Positions 1 through 9,182 are shown, counted from the first letter of the stretch. The stretch: DNA of 64,000 nucleotides from Thalassolituus sp006212115 (GCF_040372045.1 NZ_BAABWH010000001.1), one strand, 5' to 3'. Translations and numbers: made by a program. The notes: generated from the sequence alone by a model not told the origin.

Positions 1-143
1 TTATCCATATTGGGTATATCCGTTATACCTGCTCGTTAGTCTACCTCAATAAGACTAAGATTGTAGAGGCTTTTGTTCCCCCGCCACAGAAGACAATCTG
101 TTAGACTGTTGCGCTGATTTTACTAACAAACCGTGATGATCCT

Positions 144-1505
144 GTGAGCCCCGATAACACTGAACAACGAGCTGTGATTTCCCTCGCTTCTCTTTATGCG
201 CTGCGCATGCTCGGCTTGTTTATGGTACTGCCAGTTCTGATGCTGGACGGCCAGGATCTGGCCGGGGCCACACCTGAATTGCTGGGACTGGCGATGGGGG
301 TCTACGGACTAACCCAAGCATTGCTTCAGATACCTGCAGGTGCTCTTTCCGACCGTATCGGGCGTAAGCCTGTCATCATTGGTGGACTCATTATTTTTGC
401 GATTGGCAGTGTTATCGCTGCCACGTCCGACAACATATACGGCGTTATTCTCGGCCGGGCACTGCAGGGCGGTGGCGCCATTGCCAGCGCGATTATGGCA
501 CTCGTTACTGATCTGACACGTGAAGAACATCGAATGAAAGCCATGGCTTCGATCGGTGCCAGTATCGGTCTCTCGTTTTCGGTAGCCCTTGTTCTGGGGC
601 CATGGCTTGCGGCTCTCGGGGGCCTGCAACTGATATTCGCTGCCACCGCCGTGCTGGCAGTTGGTGGTGTGCTCGTCACGATATGGGTTATTCCGTCGCA
701 GCCGGCGATTCGTCACCGGGACGCCAATGCAGTCGTTCCGGTCATTATCGAGCAGCTGAAAAACCGCGAGATGTGGCCTCTCACGCTAGGTGTGTTTCTG
801 GTGCACTTACTGATGGTTGCAATATTTGTTGCCATCCCGCTGCAACTGGTGGAAGCAGGCCTCGAGCCCACTCAACATAGCTGGCTTTACCTGCCAGTAC
901 TGGTGATCTCATTCGTGCTGATGGTGCCCTTCATCATCTTCTCGGAAAAGCGCAAGAAAATGAAAAGTGTTGTTATGGCTGCGGCCGCAGTCATCGCAAC
1001 GGGTCTCTTTCTGATGAGCATGGCCAGCCAACTCTGGCACTGGGTAGCCGTACTGCTGCTTTATTTCTGGGGATTTAACCTGATGGAAGCCAGCCTGCCT
1101 TCCTGGCTGAGTAAAATTGCCCCGGCGGGAGCGAAGGGCAGCGCCATGGGAATTTACTCCAGCATGCAGTTCTTCGGGGCATTCTCTGGCGGTGCTTTAG
1201 GGGGCTGGATTCTGGCCCAGTACGGAGCAGCAATTCTGTTTGTCGGACTGGGGGCATTGGTGGTACTTTGGGCGCTTATATTGTCCCAGACCAATGCACC
1301 GCGTCATCTGGTCAGTGTCCGCCTGCCGGGCAACCGCCACCTTGATGATTCAGTCCTGACCGAGCTTGAAGCTCAGCCCGGGGTTGCTGAAGCGCTTTAT
1401 CTACCGGCAGAAAACGCGATATACCTGAAAGTCAGTGCAGATGAATTCAGCCACGATGACGCATTGACTCTGATCGAATCCACAGGAGAAAAACATGGCT
1501 CGTAG
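144..1505 (+). CDS. MFS transporter, YajR-like
   Basis: This is a major facilitator superfamily permease of the inner membrane with about twelve hydrophobic segments, probably a drug/H+ antiporter type; the substrate is unknown. The family motif A appears as GALSDRIGRK at residues 66-75. After the last helix (about residue 385) there is a soluble tail of about 65 residues resembling the ferredoxin-like YAM domain of E. coli YajR (454 aa there, 453 here). The start is a GTG without a strong ribosome site, so the N-terminus is uncertain by a few codons. The stop overlaps the ssb start by 11 bases, so the two are probably cotranscribed, the same order as in Pseudomonas, where uvrA is divergent upstream (outside this window). 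Confidence 0.88.
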   Translation: MSPDNTEQRAVISLASLYALRMLGLFMVLPVLMLDGQDLAGATPELLGLAMGVYGLTQALLQIPAGALSDRIGRKPVIIGGLIIFAIGSVIAATSDNIYGVILGRALQGGGAIASAIMALVTDLTREEHRMKAMASIGASIGLSFSVALVLGPWLAALGGLQLIFAATAVLAVGGVLVTIWVIPSQPAIRHRDANAVVPVIIEQLKNREMWPLTLGVFLVHLLMVAIFVAIPLQLVEAGLEPTQHSWLYLPVLVISFVLMVPFIIFSEKRKKMKSVVMAAAAVIATGLFLMSMASQLWHWVAVLLLYFWGFNLMEASLPSWLSKIAPAGAKGSAMGIYSSMQFFGAFSGGALGGWILAQYGAAILFVGLGALVVLWALILSQTNAPRHLVSVRLPGNRHLDDSVLTELEAQPGVAEALYLPAENAIYLKVSADEFSHDDALTLIESTGEKHGS

Positions 1506-2157
1506 TGTTAACAAAGTTACCCTCATCGGCACCTTGGGTCGCGACCCGGAAGTCCGTTATCTGCCAAACGGCAATGCCGTAGCGAACCTGTCTCTGGCAA
1601 CGGACGAGAGCTACAACGACAAACAGACTGGTCAGAAAGTTGAACAGACCGAGTGGCACAGACTAACTGTATACGGACGTCTGGCAGAAATCTGTCAGCA
1701 ATACCTGAAGAAAGGCTCACGTGCCTATTTCGAAGGGAAATTGCGCACCCGTGAGTGGGAAAAAGATGGGGTGAAACGCTACACCACAGAGATCATCACC
1801 AACGAAATGATGATGCTGGATTCGCGCGGTGATTCTATGGGCGGTGCACCAGGTCAGATGCCGGGCAATATGGCAGGTAACATGGGCGGCGGCATGGGAG
1901 GCTACCAACCTTCACCTCAGCAGCCGGCTCAACAGCCTGCACAACAACCGGGTGGCTATCAGCAAGCGCCACAACGACCACAGCAGCCAGCCCAACAACC
2001 GGCTCAACGTCCAGCACCGCAACCTGCACAGGGTGGCTACGGTAATCAGGGCGGCTATCAGTCGGCGCCTCAACAGGCCCCACAGCAAGCACCACAACAG
2101 CAGGCTCCTCAGCCTAGCAACAGTTTCGACGACTTCGACGACGACATTCCATTCTGA
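1495..2157 (+). CDS. ssb: Single-stranded DNA-binding protein
   Basis: SSB coats single-stranded DNA as a tetramer in replication, recombination and repair and recruits partner enzymes through its acidic tip. The N-terminal OB fold (about residues 4-110) begins MARSVNKVTLIGTLGRDPEV, as in enterobacterial SSB. Residues 115-208 form a Gly/Gln/Pro-rich linker with repeated AQQP-type units, and the protein ends in the canonical DDDIPF tip. At 220 aa it is longer than E. coli SSB (178 aa) because of the linker. The start lies inside the 3' end of the MFS gene, next to a GGAG-type ribosome site (ACAGGAGAAAAAC before the ATG). A strong terminator follows directly. Confidence 0.98.
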   Translation: MARSVNKVTLIGTLGRDPEVRYLPNGNAVANLSLATDESYNDKQTGQKVEQTEWHRLTVYGRLAEICQQYLKKGSRAYFEGKLRTREWEKDGVKRYTTEIITNEMMMLDSRGDSMGGAPGQMPGNMAGNMGGGMGGYQPSPQQPAQQPAQQPGGYQQAPQRPQQPAQQPAQRPAPQPAQGGYGNQGGYQSAPQQAPQQAPQQQAPQPSNSFDDFDDDIPF

Positions 2158-2160
2158 TCG

Positions 2161-2184
2161 AACGGGGCTTCTGCCCCGTTTTTT
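2161..2184 (+). terminator. Intrinsic terminator of ssb
   Basis: A perfect 8-bp stem, AACGGGGC with GCCCCGTT around a TTCT loop, is followed by a T run. It starts three bases after the ssb stop codon. Confidence 0.93.
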
Positions 2185-2254
2185 ATCCCCTATAAAAAGA
2201 CACATGTCTAGTAAATAGTCATCAGCGACGTAAGCCTGATGTCATTGAGGCCAA

Positions 2255-2282
2255 CTTACACGCGCTCTTTAGACTCTATAAT
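2255..2282 (+). promoter_or_regulatory. Candidate sigma-70 promoter of the MaoC gene
   Basis: CTTACA at 2255-2260 and a perfect TATAAT at 2277-2282 are separated by 16 bases, about 80 bases before the MaoC start codon. The -35 box matches four of six consensus bases. There is a small GCCC/GGGC hairpin in the leader. Confidence 0.5.
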
Positions 2283-2361
2283 GCCCTGCATTCACTTAGC
2301 CCTTTTGGGCATAATAGGCCAAACATAGTCCGATTCAGGTATTCATTTAAGGAACTCCCGA

Positions 2362-3225
2362 ATGTTAACGAAAGAGATCAAGAAACCGACTCCAGCACTG
2401 ATTCAGTACATACGTATTGCTCTGAAAAATCCGGGTAAGCCGAAGCAGGAACTGGTCTGCGAAGAGCGTGCGCGCTTCTCTCGTGAGAACGTCCGGATCA
2501 ACCCTTCAGAGCTCGAAGAGTACCGTCGTCAGTGTGGTTTCGAGAAAAGTAAGTATCTGCCGTTTACTTACCCATTCTTGCTGACCTTTCCGCTGCAGAG
2601 TGCATTATTTCTATCTCCTGCGTACCCTTACCCTGTAATGGGCTTGGTTCACATCCGCAACATCATCACTCAACACAAGCAGATTCCTGTCGACGCCACA
2701 CTGGACAGCGACTGCACCTTAATTGGCCCTGAAAAAGTCCATAACGGTGAGCTGTTCACTTTCTACACTCGCATGTTTCTGGCAGGTGAGCTGGTATGGG
2801 AATGCCGCACCGTGCTGCTGAAGCGTGGTAAGAAAAACCCAGATATGGAGAAAGCGGCAACACTCGACGTCATTGATAATGCTCAGCGTATCGTCGACTG
2901 GGAAGTCCCTGCTCTAACGGGTGTTAAGTACGCCCTGCTGGGACGAGACATCAACCCGATTCACCTGTTCCCGTTTACGGCAAAAGCATTTGGGTTCAAG
3001 CAGCCTATCGCACACGGTATGTGGGCGAAAGCACGTGCCATGGCATCCCTCGAGTCACATATAAAGGGGCGCCCTGCGGAAGTCACAGTGGACTTCAAGT
3101 TGCCTATATTCCTGCCGGGTCAAGCTCAGCTTGGGTTTAACGTGAACGAAGACAGCATCGACTTCGGTCTGACTGATCCGGAAGACGGCAAGCCATACCT
3201 CGCAGGACAAGTTAAGTACCTGTAA
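2362..3225 (+). CDS. MaoC-family double hot-dog acyl hydratase
   Basis: This is a predicted (R)-specific enoyl-thioester hydratase/dehydratase acting on acyl-CoA or acyl-ACP. The C-terminal half holds the hydratase 2 motif as GRDINPIHLF followed by AFGFKQPIAHGM (about residues 193-219), with the catalytic Asp and His pair in DINPIH. The N-terminal half (about residues 55-150) looks like the second, non-catalytic hot-dog fold. No signal peptide is seen, so it should be cytoplasmic. The ATG is preceded by AAGGAA at a good distance. It is transcribed alone, between the ssb terminator and a shared terminator with rpoS. The physiological substrate cannot be told from sequence. Confidence 0.82.
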   Translation: MLTKEIKKPTPALIQYIRIALKNPGKPKQELVCEERARFSRENVRINPSELEEYRRQCGFEKSKYLPFTYPFLLTFPLQSALFLSPAYPYPVMGLVHIRNIITQHKQIPVDATLDSDCTLIGPEKVHNGELFTFYTRMFLAGELVWECRTVLLKRGKKNPDMEKAATLDVIDNAQRIVDWEVPALTGVKYALLGRDINPIHLFPFTAKAFGFKQPIAHGMWAKARAMASLESHIKGRPAEVTVDFKLPIFLPGQAQLGFNVNEDSIDFGLTDPEDGKPYLAGQVKYL

Positions 3226-3249
3226 TCCAGAAGGTATTCGACCAGACAT

Positions 3250-3278
3250 AAAAAAACCGGCCCATGGCCGGTTTTTTT
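3250..3278. terminator. Bidirectional terminator between MaoC gene and rpoS
   Basis: A run of seven A bases, CCGGCC, a CAT loop, GGCCGG and a run of seven T bases form a symmetric hairpin. It can end transcription from both converging genes. Confidence 0.93.
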
Positions 3279-3294
3279 ATTCGTTCTTGTTGCC

Positions 3295-4254
3295 TTATGC
3301 CATACCGAACAGCACTTCTGCGTTCAGGCCGTGCTTTTCAAACACTTCACGCAGGCGCTTCAGCGCTTCGACCTGAATCTGGCGTACACGCTCACGAGTC
3401 AGACCGATCTCGCGACCTACGTCTTCCAGCGTGCTTGGTTCGTAACCGCGCAGACCGAAGCGACGAGAGAGTACTTCGCGCTGTTTCTCTGGCAGTTCTT
3501 CAATCCACTGCGACAGGTTGCTCTGGATATCATCGTTTTGCAGTTCTGTACCCGGATCTTCCATACGCTCGTCGGCGATGGTGTCGAGGATAGACTTATC
3601 TGAGTTTGGACCCAGTGGCGTGTCCACCGAGGTAACGCGCTCATTCAGCTTCAGCATGCGCTTAACGTCAGCTACAGGCTTATCTAGCAGTTCTGCAATG
3701 TCTTCCGCCGTTGGCTCATGATCAAGCTTCTGCGCCAGCTCACGGGCCGCACGAAGATAAACGTTCAGCTCTTTTACGACATGAATCGGCAGGCGGATGG
3801 TACGCGTCTGATTCATGATGGCACGTTCAATCGTCTGACGAATCCACCATGTGGCATAAGTAGAGAAACGGAAGCCACGCTCTGGATCGAACTTCTCAAC
3901 TGCGCGGATCAGACCAAGGTTACCTTCTTCGATCAGGTCGAGCAGTGACAAGCCACGGTTTACGTAGCGTCGTGAAATTTTGACTACCAGTCGAAGGTTA
4001 CTTTCAATCATTCGACGTCGGCCCATTTCGTCGCCTTTCAGTGCAAGGCGAGCGTAGTGGACTTCCTCTTCAGCAGACAACAGCGGAGAGAAACCAATCT
4101 CATTGAGATACATCTGGGTGGCGTCCAGGGTCTTTCCTGAAGTGTCAGCGGCAAATCGTTCCTGACCGCTTTCCTCTGCTGCATCCTCCGCGGAGGCTGC
4201 TTCCACATCATCAAACACTTCTTCTTCAGTAATATCGCGTTGTTGTACTGCCAT
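3295..4254 (-). CDS. rpoS: RNA polymerase sigma factor RpoS
   Basis: RpoS is the general stress and stationary-phase sigma factor. Region 1.2 (ATQMYLNEIGFSPLLSAEEE), region 2 with FSTYATWWIRQTIERAI, region 3, and region 4 with RFGLRGYEPSTLEDVGREIG and the helix-turn-helix LTRERVRQIQVEALKRLR are all intact. The start is placed at 4254 (MAVQQRDITEEEV, 319 aa) because AAGGTGGGA lies eight bases upstream; an in-frame ATG at 4281 lacks a properly spaced site. It follows nlpD as in most gammaproteobacteria, where the main rpoS promoter lies inside nlpD. Only 76 bases separate the two coding regions. Confidence 0.98.
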   Translation of the reverse strand: MAVQQRDITEEEVFDDVEAASAEDAAEESGQERFAADTSGKTLDATQMYLNEIGFSPLLSAEEEVHYARLALKGDEMGRRRMIESNLRLVVKISRRYVNRGLSLLDLIEEGNLGLIRAVEKFDPERGFRFSTYATWWIRQTIERAIMNQTRTIRLPIHVVKELNVYLRAARELAQKLDHEPTAEDIAELLDKPVADVKRMLKLNERVTSVDTPLGPNSDKSILDTIADERMEDPGTELQNDDIQSNLSQWIEELPEKQREVLSRRFGLRGYEPSTLEDVGREIGLTRERVRQIQVEALKRLREVFEKHGLNAEVLFGMA

Positions 4255-4330
4255 GTTGAGTCCCACCTTAGGGTTGGTCATCCTGAACCTGAACCGAAAC
4301 AGGTTTTGTGCCAGAACGACTGTTTACTTT

Positions 4331-5107
4331 TTATCCACCTCCTTTGCGCTTAGGCAAATACTTCAGTGGATTGACCGGCTTGCCGTTTTCGCGGATCTCA
4401 AAGTGAAGTTTCACTTTGTCGGTACCAGTAGACCCTTTTTCGGCAATTTTTCCGCCAGCTTTAACTTCCTGCCCTTCACTGACGGTGATGCGACTGGCGT
4501 GGGCGTAAGCACTAAGGAACTTTTCGTTGTGCCGGATGATGACTAGGTTGCCATATCCCCGGAGTCCTGTGCCTGCGTAAACCACTGTTCCCGCCGCTGC
4601 TGCCAAAATAGATTCCCCCATTGAACCGGTAAGATCAATCCCCTTGTTGACGGGCTTTTTGGTCGAAAATTGACCAATTATTTTGCCGTCAGATGGCCAT
4701 TGCCACTCCGAAACCGGCCCATTTGGCACCGCTTTTGGCGATAAATGATCATTTTTAGGTTTCGCCGGAGCTGGCACTACTACGGGAACCCTTGGTTTTG
4801 ACGGGTTTCTGACAGTGGTCACTGGCGCCCTTGATGCCTCGGCGGAGGTGTAGTCGATGTCAATACTTTGACCGGGGTAGATGATGTGTGGGGAAGAAAT
4901 GGAGTTAGCGTTCGCCAACTCGCGATAGTCCAGTCCGTAGCGCCACGCGATGGAATACAGAGTGTCACCTTCACGGACAAGATGGAAACCTGACGCTGTT
5001 TTGTCAAGCCCAAACTTCTGATCAACCGAGACGAACCCGCCCCCAGAGGAGCAGGCTGTGACGATTGTTAAGGTCATGACTAATATGACAAGCCGGGCAG
5101 TTTTCAT
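4331..5107 (-). CDS. nlpD: Lipoprotein amidase activator NlpD
   Basis: NlpD is an outer-membrane lipoprotein that activates the amidase AmiC during septal peptidoglycan splitting. The start at 5107 gives a clean lipoprotein signal (MKTARLVILVMTLTIVTAC, lipobox Cys at residue 19). A LysM domain lies at about residues 42-86 (HLVREGDTLYSIAWRYGL), a Pro/Lys-rich linker follows, and an M23/LytM domain spans about 145-255. The LytM zinc ligands are missing (KGID in place of HxGxD, and KLHFEI without the first His), which fits the degenerate, non-hydrolytic activator class. A longer open frame upstream has no signal peptide and is not used. Confidence 0.95.
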   Translation of the reverse strand: MKTARLVILVMTLTIVTACSSGGGFVSVDQKFGLDKTASGFHLVREGDTLYSIAWRYGLDYRELANANSISSPHIIYPGQSIDIDYTSAEASRAPVTTVRNPSKPRVPVVVPAPAKPKNDHLSPKAVPNGPVSEWQWPSDGKIIGQFSTKKPVNKGIDLTGSMGESILAAAAGTVVYAGTGLRGYGNLVIIRHNEKFLSAYAHASRITVSEGQEVKAGGKIAEKGSTGTDKVKLHFEIRENGKPVNPLKYLPKRKGGG

Positions 5108-5328
5108 AGGTTCTGACAAGTTTACGACTTTTTGACACCCGCAAGTGACGGCTTTCCGCCCTTGTAACGGTTTGCAACCTTTGCGCCTTAGATGCATAAA
5201 AATCGTATTTTTTAAGTCCAAAGTATTCTAAAAAATAAGTGGTTTTTTTAATCTGTAGTCACTGTATACAGGAATTCAAACGGAGTTATCAAAGAAAACA
5301 AGTGACTAAACGTACGTTCAATTTATTT

Positions 5329-6228
5329 TCACTCAGAATCTGCCCGACCGAAGCGCTCCAGAGCCAAAACCAGAATGGCCCCACAGAACATCAAAATAAC
5401 AGACAATAACAAGGTGTCATCCACCGCAGGCAGGCTTATCTGCTGAACAAACGGCACTTCCTCGCCCTTGCTGTTGATCCGTGTCGATATCGTTTCTTTC
5501 CACGGCCAGACTTTCGCAAGCGATCCGATCATAAAACCCGTCAGCAACGACAGCATCATGGAGGCGTAATGGCGTAACAACCAGCTCAGTAGGCGGGAAA
5601 ACAACAACAAGCCCAAGCCAGCGCCTGCGGCTACTGTCAGGAGAATGGGCAGATCGAAGGCTTTGACGGCCCCGATCACAGGTGCATACAGCCCCATTAA
5701 CAACAGAATAAAGCTACCGGAAATACCCGGCAGGATCATCGCACAGATGGCGATGCTGCCAGCAAGGAAGAGTATCGGCAGTGTGGCCGTCGTTTCGGTC
5801 GGTGAAGCCAGACTGATTCCGGCTGCGATCACCACTCCCGCCAGCAGCAAGCCGCACTCCTGCCATCGCCACTGAGGGATGGTCCGGGCTATATGAATGC
5901 TCGAAGCGATGATAAGACCAAAGAAGAAAGACCAAAGAAGAACAGGATGCTCAGCCAGCAGGTAATGGATAATCTTTGCGAGACTGATGATCGCCGTCAG
6001 GATTCCCGCCCCCAGCGTAATAAGGAAGGTACCGTCGATGTGTTCCCATACAGCACGGAAACCATCACGACGCCAAACCCTCACTGCCTCCACGTTAACA
6101 CTGGAGATAGCATCAAGAAGTCGAGCATAAATTCCAGTAATAAAAGCTATGGTTCCGCCGGAGACTCCCGGGACGACGTCCGCCGATCCCATTGCCAACC
6201 CTTTGAGGAAAGTTTTCAAGTGTTCCAT
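5329..6228 (-). CDS. DUF368 membrane protein (PopT-type)
   Basis: This is a polytopic inner-membrane protein of the DUF368 family. Members named PopT have been reported to return undecaprenyl phosphate across the membrane for reuse in cell-wall synthesis; that role is assigned here by family only. The family signature is at the N-terminus (GLAMGSADVVPGVSGGTIAF), and a second related segment, AMILPGISGSFILLLMGLY, occurs at about residues 163-181. There are about eight hydrophobic segments. GGAG lies six bases upstream of the ATG. It sits between pcm and nlpD but behind the pcm terminator. It shares envelope themes with nlpD downstream. Confidence 0.85.
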   Translation of the reverse strand: MEHLKTFLKGLAMGSADVVPGVSGGTIAFITGIYARLLDAISSVNVEAVRVWRRDGFRAVWEHIDGTFLITLGAGILTAIISLAKIIHYLLAEHPVLLWSFFFGLIIASSIHIARTIPQWRWQECGLLLAGVVIAAGISLASPTETTATLPILFLAGSIAICAMILPGISGSFILLLMGLYAPVIGAVKAFDLPILLTVAAGAGLGLLLFSRLLSWLLRHYASMMLSLLTGFMIGSLAKVWPWKETISTRINSKGEEVPFVQQISLPAVDDTLLLSVILMFCGAILVLALERFGRADSE

Positions 6229-6259
6229 TCTGTCTCCGCGAACAACGTGCTTTATATAT

Positions 6260-6283
6260 AAAAAAGGACGCGAAAGCGTCCTT
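6260..6283 (-). terminator. Terminator after pcm
   Basis: Read on the minus strand, AAGGACGC, a TTTC tetraloop and GCGTCCTT form an 8-bp stem followed by a T run. It separates the truD-surE-pcm transcript from the DUF368 gene. Confidence 0.9.
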
Positions 6284-6295
6284 GGGTTCCTTTAA

Positions 6296-6958
6296 TTAGT
6301 TTTGGACGCCCGGCAAAAAGGGAACGAAACGCACACTTTCCAGTGTTTTGCGGGCGAAATGGTCCCCTCGACGGGTGATCAATACCAACTTCTGTTCTTT
6401 GCCCCCAACCGGAATCACCATCCGACCGCCGTCTGCGAGCTGAGCCAACAGCGACTCAGGCACTTCTTCGGGAGCCGCGGCGGCAAGGATGCCATCGTAA
6501 GGTCCGTATTCAGGCCATCCCCAAGTGCCATCTGAGAGTGTCGCACGCACATTGTCATATCCCAGACTCTGTAAACGTTCGACAGCCCGGTGATGCAGGG
6601 GTTCGATACGTTCCACACTATAAAGAGTGCGCACAAGAGGGCTCAGCACGGCCGTCTGGTAGCCAGAGCCAGTGCCAATCTCTAGAACACGTTCAAGTGG
6701 ACCGTTAGCCAGCAGTGTCTCAGTCATGCGGGCAACGGTGTACGGTTGACTGATTGTCTGGCCGTGACCAATAGGAAGCGCTGTATCTTCGTAGGCACGA
6801 TGCGCTAATGCTTCATCAATAAATAAATGACGGGGGGTCGTCGCTATGACATTCAACACTTCTTCGTTGCGGATGCCTGCTTCTTTCAATCGCTGCACCA
6901 GCCTGTTGCGAGTACGCTGCGACGTCATACCAATGCCGGATAAATAATGCTCGTTCAA
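6296..6958 (-). CDS. pcm: Protein-L-isoaspartate O-methyltransferase
   Basis: Pcm methylates L-isoaspartyl residues in damaged proteins using S-adenosylmethionine and so starts their repair. Motifs present: TALPIGHGQTISQPYTVARM (substrate loop), VLEIGTGSGYQTAVL (SAM site) and GGRMVIPVG. The start is taken as the TTG at 6958 (220 aa) because AGGTAGGAAG lies directly upstream, overlapping the surE stop. The internal ATG at 6928, which matches the Pseudomonas start MTSQRTR, has no visible ribosome site. It lies in the classic surE-pcm-nlpD-rpoS stress cluster. Confidence 0.96.
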   Translation of the reverse strand: MNEHYLSGIGMTSQRTRNRLVQRLKEAGIRNEEVLNVIATTPRHLFIDEALAHRAYEDTALPIGHGQTISQPYTVARMTETLLANGPLERVLEIGTGSGYQTAVLSPLVRTLYSVERIEPLHHRAVERLQSLGYDNVRATLSDGTWGWPEYGPYDGILAAAAPEEVPESLLAQLADGGRMVIPVGGKEQKLVLITRRGDHFARKTLESVRFVPFLPGVQN

Positions 6959-6970
6959 CTGGCTTCCTAC

Positions 6971-7714
6971 CTATTTATCAGCAAAGTGCTCGGTCATGGG
7001 CACCAGCATGCTGTGCAGGGTCATATCAATCTGGATCGGTGTAATCGATACCCGCCCCTGCTCAATGGCGTAAAAATCCGTACCCGGACCGGCATCTGCA
7101 ACTTCGCCAGCGGTTGAGATCCACAGTAGTTCCTTGCCGCGAGGGTTAGTCACTCTGACTGGATTTTCGGCTTTGTGCCTGTGTCCAAGGCGCGTTACCT
7201 CAACCCCCGTAAGCTGATCGTATGGAAGATCCGGAACATTCACATTGATCACTGCATTGCGGGGTAATGCCATAGAGACCAGTTTCGGTAACAACTCCAC
7301 CAGCACCTGACCGGCAGTCGCAAAATGCTGCTTGCCGCATAAAGAAATAGCGATCGGTGTCTTACCCAGAAAACGCCCTTCGGTCGCTGCCGCGACGGTA
7401 CCGCTATAGAGGACATCATCCCCCAGGTTGGCGCCACTGTTTATCCCCGCGATAACCCGTTCGCATTCATCACGATGGAATTCATTCAAGGCCAAATGAA
7501 CAGCATCGGTGGGCGTACCGTCAACACTGGAAAAGCCGTTGTCGTGATGGATAACCTGTAACGGACGATCGAGGGTCAGGGAGTTACTTGCACCGCTCCG
7601 GTCTCGGTCAGGGGCACTGACGCGAATATCATAGCCAGCTGCGGTCAGTGTTTCTGCCAGCATTTTCAGGCCCGGCGCGTGGACGCCATCGTCATTGGAA
7701 AGCAGGAATGTCAT
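6971..7714 (-). CDS. surE: 5'/3'-nucleotidase SurE
   Basis: SurE is a divalent-metal nucleotidase and exopolyphosphatase linked to stationary-phase survival. The N-terminal metal-binding motif is MTFLLSNDDGVHAPG, with the conserved Asp pair, and NSGANLGDDVLYSGTVAAA forms the second active-site loop. The start at 7714 gives 248 aa, the normal family length; a 38-codon upstream extension of the open frame lies inside truD and is ignored. The ATG overlaps the truD stop as ATGA, so translation is probably coupled. Confidence 0.97.
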   Translation of the reverse strand: MTFLLSNDDGVHAPGLKMLAETLTAAGYDIRVSAPDRDRSGASNSLTLDRPLQVIHHDNGFSSVDGTPTDAVHLALNEFHRDECERVIAGINSGANLGDDVLYSGTVAAATEGRFLGKTPIAISLCGKQHFATAGQVLVELLPKLVSMALPRNAVINVNVPDLPYDQLTGVEVTRLGHRHKAENPVRVTNPRGKELLWISTAGEVADAGPGTDFYAIEQGRVSITPIQIDMTLHSMLVPMTEHFADK

Positions 7715-8700
7715 TGGGGTACGTACCTTTCGGGTTCGGTCGTTTCGACGCACTCTCGAATCAGTGATGTCGCATAATAACCGGCCGGCAAGGAAAATGT
7801 GAGACGTAATTGTGATGTTTCTGGCCATGACCAGAGAAGATTCTCAGGGACAGCTGCTAATGCCCGGCGGTCCTGATTCAAACCCGAAAACTCCAGCCCT
7901 TCGCACAAGCCAGCGTGCCGACCGGCAATGGCGTCTTCAATACTTAAGGCCTCGTCCTGAGTCGTAGGTCGACCCCGCCCCCACATGGGTCCGGTTGCCA
8001 CCCCCTGCTCGTCCAGGACATCACCCGGAATCTGCTTTCCCCAGAGCTGATTCTGGATTCGGTAGGCCAGAACCTCGTTAAAAATAAACGACCGCACAGC
8101 CGACAAATAAATGCCTTTCTTCTTTTTATTCCGGACCCGAATTTCCCGATTCAGCATCGCGTATCCATTGGCGACGTTGTCACCTGCCTGACCGAAACGC
8201 TGAGGGCCAAAATAATTAGGAACGCCGTGCTCTTTAATTTGGGTAAGGTTGTGCTCGATCAGTGCGCGGTCGCCTTCGACTTCGCGCAGTAAAATATCGA
8301 AGTGATTCCCCATCAAATCGCCGGGGCGTAGTTTTTTAATATGACGGGCCTGACTATGAATTTTAAACTCAGGGTGATTCAAAGATGTGAAATCAGGCTC
8401 TTGCGTTTTGGGCATCCAGACGCTGAACCACTGACGTGTAATGGCATACCGGTCTTTTAGTCCGGCGTAACCTACATCCAGCTCGCGTACGCCGGCGAAT
8501 TCGGCAATCTGTGCCGCAACATATTGGGTATTGGCGCCGTTTTTTTCTACGTCCAGCCAGACGTGTTCGCCTTCCCCTGACGGTAACCCTAAGGGGATTT
8601 CTGTAACGACAAAATCAGCGTTGTGTTCTTTTAATACTGCGGTTGCACCGGTTTCCTGATACGCCGAGGGCCAGGAAGGCAAAGTAGTGTATGAGGTCAC
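7711..8700 (-). CDS. truD: tRNA pseudouridine(13) synthase TruD
   Basis: TruD converts U13 of glutamate tRNA to pseudouridine. The family signature with the catalytic Asp is visible as GYAGLKDRYAITRQWFSV (about residues 79-96), and NYFGPQRFG and the TRUD insertion domain follow. At 329 aa it is slightly shorter than E. coli TruD (349 aa). It overlaps ispF by four bases upstream and surE by four bases downstream in a tightly coupled operon. Confidence 0.97.
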   Translation of the reverse strand: MTSYTTLPSWPSAYQETGATAVLKEHNADFVVTEIPLGLPSGEGEHVWLDVEKNGANTQYVAAQIAEFAGVRELDVGYAGLKDRYAITRQWFSVWMPKTQEPDFTSLNHPEFKIHSQARHIKKLRPGDLMGNHFDILLREVEGDRALIEHNLTQIKEHGVPNYFGPQRFGQAGDNVANGYAMLNREIRVRNKKKKGIYLSAVRSFIFNEVLAYRIQNQLWGKQIPGDVLDEQGVATGPMWGRGRPTTQDEALSIEDAIAGRHAGLCEGLEFSGLNQDRRALAAVPENLLWSWPETSQLRLTFSLPAGYYATSLIRECVETTEPERYVPQ

Positions 8701-9182
8701 GCTGATTGTCCGTTGGTGACTAACAGGGCAACCGCATGAGCCGATATACCTTCTTTCCGTCCGACGTAACCCAGCTTCTCAGTCGTAGTAGCTTTCACGT
8801 TAACGTCGTCCATACGAACCTGAAGATCTGCGGCAATGGCGGCACGCATGTCATCGATATGGGGCGCCATCTTTGGTGCCTGCGCAATAATCGTGAGATC
8901 AACGTTGCCGACCTGATACCCTTTATCGGCAACCAGAGACACGATGTGTCGCAAAAGCATCCGGCTGTCGGCACCTTTCCATTCTTCATCGGTATCCGGG
9001 AAGTGCTTACCTATGTCTCCGAGAGCGGCTGCGCCGAGGATGGCATCCGATAGCGCATGCAGTGCAACATCGCCATCAGAGTGTGCTTTTAATCCTTGTG
9101 TGTGTGGAATTTTCACACCACCCAAGGTCACAAAATCGCCTTCTTCAAAAGCATGTACATCAAAACCGTGTCCGATACGCAT
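8697..9182 (-). CDS. ispF: 2-C-methyl-D-erythritol 2,4-cyclodiphosphate synthase
   Basis: IspF forms the cyclodiphosphate in the non-mevalonate isoprenoid pathway. Metal ligands are visible in MRIGHGFDVHAF (Asp8, His10) and the conserved ALSDAILGAAALGDIGKHFP segment carries the third. The length of 161 aa is typical. It stands between ispD and truD, the standard order, with ispD 13 bases upstream. Confidence 0.98.
   Translation of the reverse strand: MRIGHGFDVHAFEEGDFVTLGGVKIPHTQGLKAHSDGDVALHALSDAILGAAALGDIGKHFPDTDEEWKGADSRMLLRHIVSLVADKGYQVGNVDLTIIAQAPKMAPHIDDMRAAIAADLQVRMDDVNVKATTTEKLGYVGRKEGISAHAVALLVTNGQSA

Noticed and set aside
1..143. Possible LexA box shared with uvrA upstream of the MFS gene
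   Set aside because: No CTGT-N8-ACAG match was found; only a weak GGTATA/TATACC repeat near 13-29 is present.
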